Shown here piece after piece: positions 7,386 to 12,512 of a stretch of DNA of 12,512 nucleotides. Source of the DNA: VGDP01 sp040905845. Its GTDB lineage: Bacteria; Pseudomonadota; Alphaproteobacteria; SP197. The notes under the pieces were generated by a model. It saw only the letters and a list, made by a program, of their open reading frames with translations, had not been told where the DNA came from and searched no databases. Each line of letters opens with the position of its first letter. Position 1 is the first letter of the stretch. The stretch spans positions 1-12,512 of the forward strand of contig JBBDQV010000011.1 in NCBI GenBank assembly GCA_040905845.1. The letters run 5' to 3'. Both the position numbers and the translations under genes were made by a program.

Positions 7386-8738
7386 ATGCCCGCCCTCTAC
7401 CATCCCTCGATCTACGACACGCGGCACCCGGTCGCGAGCTACTGGGAGGAGACGGCGGGGCCGGCGGTCGAGGGCGCGGCACCGCTCGCGCGCGACGCGG
7501 CGTGCGACGTCGCCATCATCGGCGGCGGCTACACCGGGCTCTCGGCCGCCTACCACCTGGCACGCGATCACGGCATCGCGGCGCGCGTGCTCGAGGCCGG
7601 CCCGCCGGGCTGGGGCGCCTCGGGGCGCAACGGCGGGTTCTGCGGTCCATCGGGCGCCAAGATGAGCGTCGCCGAGATGAGCGCGCGCTTCGGCGTCGAG
7701 GAGACCAGGCGCTACTTCCAGACCGGGCGCGAGGCGGTCGATCTGGTGCGCGCGCTTGGCGACGAAGAAAAGATCGACTTCGACGCGCGCGGTGACGGCG
7801 AGTTCGCCGTGGCCCACAGCCCACGCGCGGCCACGCACCTCGCCGACTACGCCGCCGCCATGAGCCGGGTGTACGACCTGCCGTGCCAGGCGTTGTCGCG
7901 CGAAGCTTTCGCCGAGCGCGGCTATCGCGGGCCCGAGTGCTTCGGCGCCATGTTCCAGCCGGTCGGCTTCGGCCTGCACCCCTTGAAGCTCGCGCGCGGG
8001 CTCGCCCGCGCGGCGATGCGGCGCGGCGCGGTGATCCACGGCGAAACGCCCGTTATCCACTGGGAGAAAACCGGCGCCGAGCATCGGCTGGTGACGCCGG
8101 GCAGCACGCTCCGGGCCAAGCGCGTCATCGTCGGCACCAACGGGTACACGCGCGACGGGCTTCATCCTGGACTCGACGGCGTGCTGCTGCCGGCGCTCTC
8201 GAACATCGTCGTGACCCGGCCGCTCACGGCGGACGAGCGCGCCGCCCACGGCTGGGCAACGGACAACCCGATCTGGGACAATCGGCACCTGTTCTACTAC
8301 TTCCGCATGCTGCCCGACGGCCGGTTCCTGATCGGCGCGCGCGGCAACACCACGGCCCGGCCCGCGGACGAGGCCCGGATGCAGGCCAGGCTCGCCGCCG
8401 ACCTCGGGCGCCTCTGGCCGGCCTGGCGCGAAGTTCCGATCACGCACTCCTGGCGCGGCTTCGTCTGCCTCAGCCGCTCGCTCGCGCCCAACGTCGGCGT
8501 GATGGATGACGACCCCACGGTCGCCTACGCCGTCGGCTATCACGGCAGCGGCGTTGCCTGGGCCAACTGGTCCGGGCGCGCCGTCGCGCGCCTGCTCGTC
8601 GGCAACGCGAGAGTGTCCGAGCTGCTGCCAGCCGTTCTCCGCCAACCCCTGAAGCGATTCCCGTTTCCGGCCTTCAGGGTCTGGTATCTGCGCGCCGCCT
8701 ACGCCATGTACGGGATCAAGGATCGGCTGGGTCGGTAA
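7386..8738 (+). CDS. FAD-dependent oxidoreductase, DAO family (gamma-glutamylputrescine oxidase-like)
   Basis: A 450-residue flavoenzyme expected to oxidise an amine or amino-acid C-N bond with FAD. The N-terminal ADP-binding fold is plain: VAIIGGGYTGLSAAYHLA, with GGGYTG at residues 46-51, followed by the acidic residue (LEAG) that ends the second strand. ASGRNGGF is the usual flavin-contact motif of this group, and GYHGSGVA (from residue 384) is the C-terminal FAD-binding segment. The opening residues (HPVASYWEETA) and the C-terminal YLRAAYAMYGIKDR resemble PuuB/OrdL-type oxidases; this is from memory, and the substrate is not shown. I took the ATG at 7386 because homology starts there; an in-frame ATG at 7311 would add an unlikely Arg-rich leader. 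A small exported protein is encoded five bases downstream. Confidence 0.88.
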   Translation: MPALYHPSIYDTRHPVASYWEETAGPAVEGAAPLARDAACDVAIIGGGYTGLSAAYHLARDHGIAARVLEAGPPGWGASGRNGGFCGPSGAKMSVAEMSARFGVEETRRYFQTGREAVDLVRALGDEEKIDFDARGDGEFAVAHSPRAATHLADYAAAMSRVYDLPCQALSREAFAERGYRGPECFGAMFQPVGFGLHPLKLARGLARAAMRRGAVIHGETPVIHWEKTGAEHRLVTPGSTLRAKRVIVGTNGYTRDGLHPGLDGVLLPALSNIVVTRPLTADERAAHGWATDNPIWDNRHLFYYFRMLPDGRFLIGARGNTTARPADEARMQARLAADLGRLWPAWREVPITHSWRGFVCLSRSLAPNVGVMDDDPTVAYAVGYHGSGVAWANWSGRAVARLLVGNARVSELLPAVLRQPLKRFPFPAFRVWYLRAAYAMYGIKDRLGR

Positions 8739-8743
8739 TTCGG

Positions 8744-9427
8744 ATGCTGTCAAAGGGGCTGCGCTGGGCGGCGGCCGGGCTGCTGGCCGGGGCGTGCGCG
8801 GCCTCGGGCGCGCCGTCATCGACACTCGAGCAGAAGTTCACCTGGTACGGCTATCTCGCCGGCGCCGACATCAAGGACGCCTGCTCGGCCGACGGCCCCC
8901 TGCGCTTCCGCTACGTCTTCAACGCGATCTTCACCGAGGAGGTGCGCGCGCTCGACCTCGAGGGGCGCGTGGGCGAGGGCGCCTGGCTCGAATCGCGCCG
9001 CTATGCCGGTGCCCGCGTGCTCGACGTGACCTCGGCCGGCCTGATCAACCGGCCGGACAAGGCGGCGGTGTTCCTGAACGCCGCGCGGCTGGACGATGTG
9101 CTCGACGTGATCGTGGCCAGCGGCTTCGCCGACCCCGCCGAAACCGGGCTGATCCTGCGCTCCGACGACTTCTACGGCGTGGCGACCGGCTGCCGGGGCG
9201 GCGAGTTCCGCATCCACGGCTACCGCCGCGAGGCGCTGCCCGGCCTCGGCTTTGTCGAGGCGCTCCAGGCGATCGATCCTCTGGAAAGTCCCTGGCCCGC
9301 GGTTTTCGACACGGGCAAGCCAACCGCCGCCATGGCCGACACCCGAGGCGACACCCGCGATTCGATCGACCCCTATTTCGTGATCGAAATAGGACACTCG
9401 GGGCTTCGCGGCGTTAACGACTGGTAA
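8744..9427 (+). CDS. Exported protein or lipoprotein of unknown function
   Basis: I do not recognise this 227-residue protein. It starts with a basic residue pair and a hydrophobic segment, AAAGLLAGAC, that fits a weak lipobox with Cys18 as the lipid-bearing residue; a normal signal-peptidase cut near residue 23 is the alternative. The rest is soluble-looking and mixed in charge, with two further cysteines (47 and 150) that could form a disulfide in the periplasm. The C-terminal part repeats TRGDTRD and ends in a short hydrophobic stretch, YFVIEIG. The ATG is five bases after the stop of the FAD oxidoreductase, so the two are very probably co-transcribed and translationally coupled. Codon use is like that of its neighbours, which supports a real gene. 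Confidence 0.75.
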   Translation: MLSKGLRWAAAGLLAGACAASGAPSSTLEQKFTWYGYLAGADIKDACSADGPLRFRYVFNAIFTEEVRALDLEGRVGEGAWLESRRYAGARVLDVTSAGLINRPDKAAVFLNAARLDDVLDVIVASGFADPAETGLILRSDDFYGVATGCRGGEFRIHGYRREALPGLGFVEALQAIDPLESPWPAVFDTGKPTAAMADTRGDTRDSIDPYFVIEIGHSGLRGVNDW

Positions 9428-9489
9428 GAATTCCGACACTTTCTGGTAACGGCTGCGGGGTACGGTCTGGCTCGCCGAGTCGATGCATC

Positions 9490-9504
9490 TGCTGCATAGC
9501 AGCA
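9490..9504. promoter_or_regulatory. Probable PhaR operator O1
   Basis: TGCTGCATAGCAGCA is a perfect six-base inverted repeat around ATA. It contains CTGC-N3-GCAG, the pattern I recall for PhaR (the PHA-sensing repressor) sites in Rhodobacter and Paracoccus. It lies upstream of the -35 box of the phasin promoter. Confidence 0.6.
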
Positions 9505-9505
9505 A

Positions 9506-9522
9506 TTTGTGCAGTGCACAAA
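9506..9522. promoter_or_regulatory. Probable PhaR operator O2
   Basis: TTTGTGCAGTGCACAAA is a perfect seven-base inverted repeat around AGT with the same TGC-N3-GCA core as O1. Its centre is 17 bases from that of O1, and it ends seven bases before the -35 box. Confidence 0.6.
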
Positions 9523-9529
9523 AATAGAA

Positions 9530-9559
9530 TTGACAGGTATACCCAGCGTCCCATATAGG
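9530..9559 (+). promoter_or_regulatory. Sigma70-type promoter of the phasin gene
   Basis: A perfect TTGACA (9530-9535) and TATAGG (9554-9559) are separated by 18 bases. The surroundings are unusually AT-rich for this window. Transcription would start near 9566, inside operator O3, leaving a leader of roughly 95 bases before the phasin ATG. Confidence 0.65.
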
Positions 9560-9564
9560 TCTGG

Positions 9565-9583
9565 CATGTTGCACCGCAACATG
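9565..9583. promoter_or_regulatory. Probable PhaR operator O3 at the transcription start
   Basis: CATGTTGCACCGCAACATG is a perfect eight-base inverted repeat around ACC, again with TGC-N3-GCA at its centre. It covers the predicted +1, where a bound repressor would block initiation. In RNA the same sequence could form a hairpin at the very 5' end of the leader, so a role in message stability is an alternative. Confidence 0.55.
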
Positions 9584-9648
9584 AGGAACAACCGAGTCAT
9601 GACCACGAAATCCGCTGCCCGCACGCGCCGGGCGCCGAAGGAAACCTC

Positions 9649-9654
9649 AAGGAG
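9649..9654 (+). promoter_or_regulatory. Ribosome binding site of the phasin gene
   Basis: AAGGAG lies seven bases before the ATG at 9662. It supports that start over the in-frame ATGs at 9581 and 9599, which would add a basic 21-27 residue leader. Confidence 0.8.
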
Positions 9655-9661
9655 CACGATC

Positions 9662-10195
9662 ATGTCGAACAAGTTCAAGCACGAGAATGGCGCCCCCGGC
9701 GTCGAGACATTCGTCGCCGCCGGCAGCAAGGCCGCCGAGAGCTTCGTCAAGGCTTCGACCGAGGCCGCGACCCAGGGTTACGAGCGTTTCTTCTCGATGG
9801 GCAAGGAGAACGTCGAAGCGGCGGTCAAGGCCGGCGCCGACGCGTTCAAGAGCTACGGCAACGTCGGCGGGCTCGGCAAGGAGAACGTCGAGGCGGTCGC
9901 CAAGTCCTCGGCGATCCTGGCCAAGGGCATCGAGTCGATTAGCTCGCGCTGGTTCGAGCTGGCCAAGGCCTCGTTCGACGAGAGCGTCGCCGCGTCCAAG
10001 GCCCTGATGGCGTGCAAGTCGGTCAAGGACGTCGTCGACGTCCAGGGCAGTCTGGTTCGCACCTCGATCGACAAGGTCGTGAGCGAGTCGGCCGCGATCA
10101 CCGAGATGTCGGTCAAGGTCGCCAACGAGGCGCTTGCGCCGATCTCCGGCCGCGTCAACGCCGCGATCGAGACGTTCGCCAAGCCCGCCGCCTAA
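9662..10195 (+). CDS. phaP: Phasin (type 2 family), PHA granule-associated protein
   Basis: A 177-residue, Ala/Lys/Glu/Ser-rich, mainly helical protein without signal peptide or membrane segment, as expected of a phasin that coats polyhydroxyalkanoate granules in the cytoplasm. The central part, GKENVEAVAKSSAILAKG followed by FELAKASFDESVAASKAL, is the recognisable phasin core. GKENVEA occurs twice (residues 47-53 and 72-78), hinting at an internal helical repeat. The upstream region carries three TGC-N3-GCA dyads fitting PhaR, which in related bacteria is released from DNA when polymer granules form. The gene has its own strong-looking promoter and terminator, so it is monocistronic. The PHA synthase and phaR genes are not in this window. 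The function is assigned by family resemblance; which phasin paralogue this is cannot be told. Confidence 0.88.
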   Translation: MSNKFKHENGAPGVETFVAAGSKAAESFVKASTEAATQGYERFFSMGKENVEAAVKAGADAFKSYGNVGGLGKENVEAVAKSSAILAKGIESISSRWFELAKASFDESVAASKALMACKSVKDVVDVQGSLVRTSIDKVVSESAAITEMSVKVANEALAPISGRVNAAIETFAKPAA

Positions 10196-10207
10196 GTAGG
10201 CAACGGG

Positions 10208-10227
10208 GCGGGTGCCGCGGCACCCGC
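10208..10227. repeat. 20-bp perfect GC palindrome after the phasin gene
   Basis: The sequence is exactly self-complementary over 20 bases (GCGGGTGCC-GC-GGCACCCGC). In RNA it forms a stable hairpin just after the stop codon and 13 bases before the terminator. It may protect the 3' end of the phasin message. No poly-T follows it. Confidence 0.7.
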
Positions 10228-10240
10228 GAACGACCGATGA

Positions 10241-10270
10241 GGGGTCCGCCGGGCACGGCGGGCCCCTTTT
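10241..10270 (+). terminator. Intrinsic terminator of the phasin gene
   Basis: An 11-bp stem (10241-10251 with 10256-10266, one U-G wobble) closes a four-base GGCA loop and is followed directly by TTTT. It is a textbook rho-independent terminator separating the phasin from the clp genes. Beyond it, 10271-10430 contains no gene I can support. Confidence 0.9.
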
Positions 10271-10430
10271 CGTTGGCGGAGTCCCTGGCACGCCTCGTGC
10301 ACCGATCATGGTGCGGCGAACCTGTCGCATGGCGACGAGGTCACGGCGGTGACGGTTGTTCGGGGACTTTACGCTCCAGGCGGCCCATGCGAGGGTCGCG
10401 GTGCCCGTTTCGGACGGCCGCTGATTTGGG

Positions 10431-10436
10431 TATCAT
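10431..10436 (+). promoter_or_regulatory. Possible -10 box for clpS-clpA
   Basis: TATCAT matches TATAAT at five of six positions and would give a leader of about 45 bases for clpS. The hexamers 17-18 bases upstream are poor -35 matches, so this is only a candidate. Confidence 0.25.
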
Positions 10437-10487
10437 CGGTCCTTCAACGCCGCTTGGCTCCGGCCGGGCGGCCGAACGGCACCGAGG

Positions 10488-10811
10488 ATGAGCGAACCCA
10501 AGCAGCCACGGAACGGACCCGTCACGGGCGTCGTCACGGAGACGCGGCCGAAGACCAAGCGGCCGTCGATGTACAAGGTGCTCCTGCTCAACGACGACTT
10601 CACGCCCATGGAGTTCGTGGTCCACGTGCTCGAGCGGTTCTTCCGCAAGAGCCGCGAGGAGGCGACGCGGATCATGCTGCTCGTCCATCGCACCGGGGTC
10701 GGCGTGTGCGGCGTCTTTCCGTTCGACGTGGCGGAGACGAAGGTGACGCAGGTCATCGACTTTGCCCGACGCAACGAGCATCCGCTTCAAGCGACGCTCG
10801 AGAAGGCTTGA
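10488..10811 (+). CDS. clpS: ATP-dependent Clp protease adaptor ClpS
   Basis: A 107-residue adaptor that binds proteins with destabilising N-terminal residues and hands them to ClpA. The N-degron pocket is intact: Asn35-Asp36-Asp37, Thr39, Met41 (gatekeeper) and His67 in VHRTGVG. Each is offset by one from the E. coli protein (34-36, 38, 40, 66). CGVFPFDVAETKV is the usual C-terminal signature. The first 25 residues form the flexible, basic, Pro-rich extension that engages ClpA. The only purine-rich stretch upstream (GAGG) abuts the ATG, so the ribosome binding site is weak. clpA starts 17 bases downstream, as in many proteobacteria. Confidence 0.96.
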   Translation: MSEPKQPRNGPVTGVVTETRPKTKRPSMYKVLLLNDDFTPMEFVVHVLERFFRKSREEATRIMLLVHRTGVGVCGVFPFDVAETKVTQVIDFARRNEHPLQATLEKA

Positions 10812-10828
10812 CATAGGGGGCCGGCTTC

Positions 10829-12512
10829 ATGCTTTCGTCGAACCTGGAACAGAGCCTGCACCGCGCGCTGGGCAACGCCAACAAGCGGCGCCACGAGTAC
10901 GCGACGCTCGAGCACCTCTTGCTCGCGCTGACCGAGGATCAGGACGCGGTCGCGGTGCTGCGCGCGTGCGGCGTCGACATCAACGTGCTCCGGCGCGACC
11001 TCGAGGAGTTTCTCGACAACGAGCTGGGCGGCCTGGTCGTCGCCAGCGGCCGGGTCGAGGCGAAACCGACCGCCGGGTTCCAGCGCGTGCTGCATCGCGC
11101 CGCGCTCCACGTCCAGTCCTCGGGCCGCAGCGAGGTCACCGGCGCCAACGTGCTGGTCGCGCTCTTCTCGGAACGGGAAAGCCACGCCGTCTTCTTCCTG
11201 CAGCAGCAGGACATGTCACGACTCGACGCCGTCAGCTACATCAGTCATGGGATCGCCAAGGTGCCAGGCAAGAATGAACAGCGGCGCGCGCGCGGCGCCG
11301 AGGAAGAAGGTGAAGGCGCGGCCAAGCAAGGCAGCGAGGCGCTCCAAGCCTACTGCATCAACCTCAACCAGAAGGCCGTGGCGGGCAAGATCGACCCGCT
11401 CGTCGGGCGCGAGAAGGAGGTCGAGCGCACGATCCAGATCCTGTGCCGGCGCACCAAGAACAATCCCTTGTTCGTGGGCGAACCCGGCGTCGGCAAGACC
11501 GCCATCGCCGAGGGGCTGGCGCGGCGCATCGTGCGCGGCGAGGTGCCCGAGGTGCTCAAGAACTCGGTGATCTACACCCTCGACATGGGCGCGCTGCTCG
11601 CCGGGACGCGCTATCGCGGCGACTTCGAGGAGCGGCTCAAGGCGGTCGTCGCCGAGCTCGAGGCGATCGAGGACGCCATCCTGTTCATCGACGAGATCCA
11701 CACGGTCGTCGGCGCCGGCGCCACCAGCGGCGGCTCGCTGGATGCCTCTAACCTGCTCAAGCCCGCGCTGCAGAGCGGCACGCTGCGCTGCATGGGCTCG
11801 ACCACCTACAAGGAGTACCGCAACTACTTCGAGAAGGACCGCGCGCTGTCGCGCCGGTTCCAGAAGATCGACATCCAGGAGCCGAGCCCCAAGGACGCGA
11901 TCAAGATCCTCCAGGGCCTCAGGCCCTACTACGAGGAGTTCCACCGCGTGCGCTACACCGACGAGGCGCTCAAGGCCGCCGTCGACCTTTCGGCGCGCTA
12001 CATCCACGACCGCAAGCTGCCCGACAAGGCGATCGACGTGATCGACGAGGTCGGCGCGGCCCAGATGCTGGTGCCCGAGCACCGCCGGCGCAAGCTGATC
12101 GGCGTCAAGGACGTCGAGACGGTAATCGCCAAGATGGCGCGGATTCCGCCCAAGACGGTGTCGCACCAGGACAAGGCCTCGCTCAGGAGCCTCGCCGATG
12201 ACCTCAAGGCCGTCGTGTTCGGCCAGGACAAGGCGATCGAGTCGCTCGCCGCGGCGATCAAGCTCGCGCGCGCCGGGTTGCGCGAGCCGGAGAAGCCGAT
12301 CGGCTGCTACCTGTTCTCGGGTCCGACCGGCGTCGGCAAGACCGAGGTCGCGCGCCAGCTCGCCGCGATCCAGGGCGTCGAGCTGATCCGCTTCGACATG
12401 TCGGAGTACATGGAGCGCCACACCGTCTCGCGCCTGATCGGCGCGCCGCCCGGCTACGTCGGCTTCGACCAGGGCGGGCTGCTGACCGACGCCATCGACC
12501 AGCACCCGCACG
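10829..12512 (+). CDS. clpA: ATP-dependent Clp protease ATP-binding subunit ClpA, C-terminus cut off by window edge
   Basis: The AAA+ unfoldase that feeds substrates into the ClpP chamber. The 561 visible residues comprise the double Clp-N domain (about 1-145), then a charged linker and the first AAA+ module: Walker A GEPGVGKT at 217-224, Walker B LFIDEIH at 285-291, and an arginine-finger region, ALSRRF. The second module has GPTGVGKT at 498-505. These positions are within three residues of E. coli ClpA. There is no long coiled-coil insertion between the modules, which separates it from ClpB and ClpC-type proteins. About 200 residues, including the rest of module two and the ClpP-binding loop, lie beyond the window. 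AGGGGG eight bases before the ATG is the likely ribosome binding site. It is co-transcribed with clpS. Confidence 0.96.
   Translation, partial: MLSSNLEQSLHRALGNANKRRHEYATLEHLLLALTEDQDAVAVLRACGVDINVLRRDLEEFLDNELGGLVVASGRVEAKPTAGFQRVLHRAALHVQSSGRSEVTGANVLVALFSERESHAVFFLQQQDMSRLDAVSYISHGIAKVPGKNEQRRARGAEEEGEGAAKQGSEALQAYCINLNQKAVAGKIDPLVGREKEVERTIQILCRRTKNNPLFVGEPGVGKTAIAEGLARRIVRGEVPEVLKNSVIYTLDMGALLAGTRYRGDFEERLKAVVAELEAIEDAILFIDEIHTVVGAGATSGGSLDASNLLKPALQSGTLRCMGSTTYKEYRNYFEKDRALSRRFQKIDIQEPSPKDAIKILQGLRPYYEEFHRVRYTDEALKAAVDLSARYIHDRKLPDKAIDVIDEVGAAQMLVPEHRRRKLIGVKDVETVIAKMARIPPKTVSHQDKASLRSLADDLKAVVFGQDKAIESLAAAIKLARAGLREPEKPIGCYLFSGPTGVGKTEVARQLAAIQGVELIRFDMSEYMERHTVSRLIGAPPGYVGFDQGGLLTDAIDQHPH

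Noticed and set aside
9413..9429. TTAACGACTGGTAAG considered as a second CtrA box.
   Set aside because: The second half differs from TTAAC at more than one position, and the site lies at the 3' end of a coding region.
9482..9489. GATGCATC palindrome next to operator O1 considered as a fourth PhaR site.
   Set aside because: It lacks the TGC-N3-GCA spacing shared by the other three and is short enough to be chance.
10334..10356. Short inverted repeat GTCAC-N4-GTGAC upstream of clpS.
   Set aside because: Arms of five bases in GC-rich DNA are expected by chance, and nothing links it to a promoter.
1..12512. Search for a CRISPR array, insertion sequence, prophage genes, toxin-antitoxin pair or defence cassette.
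   Set aside because: No regularly spaced repeats, transposase or integrase motifs or phage-type genes were seen; base composition and codon use look even across the genes.

Overview
The window is strongly GC-rich and dense with genes. It looks like chromosomal DNA of an alphaproteobacterium, probably a Rhodospirillales or Hyphomicrobiales relative. This rests on a type-2 phasin under what look like PhaR operators, an adjacent clpS-clpA pair, a palindromic intergenic element of a kind common in that class, a near-consensus CtrA box, and a carboxypeptidase with a C-terminal SPOR domain. The assignment is an inference; no rRNA or other marker gene is present.

Layout. Positions 1-2646 (minus strand) hold a two-gene CoA-thioester operon: a crotonase-family gene followed, with a one-base TGATG overlap, by an NDP-forming acyl-CoA synthetase that runs off the left edge. 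Divergent from it, 2751-4253 (plus) encodes a stand-alone amidase-signature hydrolase. The gap 4254-4591 contains an 80-bp element in which every base fits a four-way cloverleaf, a CtrA-like box and a predicted promoter. These lead into a D-alanyl-D-alanine carboxypeptidase (4592-5830). Next comes an inner-membrane protein with a legumain-like (C13) cysteine peptidase domain predicted to face the periplasm (5929-7293). A DAO-family FAD oxidoreductase (7386-8738) and a closely coupled secreted or lipoprotein gene of unknown function (8744-9427) follow. The 9428-9661 gap is an elaborate control region with three dyads sharing a TGC-N3-GCA core around a sigma70-like promoter. It drives a phasin (9662-10195) that ends in a palindrome and an intrinsic terminator. 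Last are clpS (10488-10811) and clpA (10829 to the right edge).

How the genes work together. The crotonase and acyl-CoA synthetase probably act in one acyl-CoA breakdown or interconversion route. The phasin coats polyhydroxyalkanoate granules and appears to be controlled by the PHA-sensing repressor PhaR. ClpS delivers N-degron substrates to ClpA, which unfolds them for ClpP. The carboxypeptidase trims peptidoglycan. The C13 membrane peptidase and the 227-residue exported protein have no known partners here; they are the least explained parts of the window.
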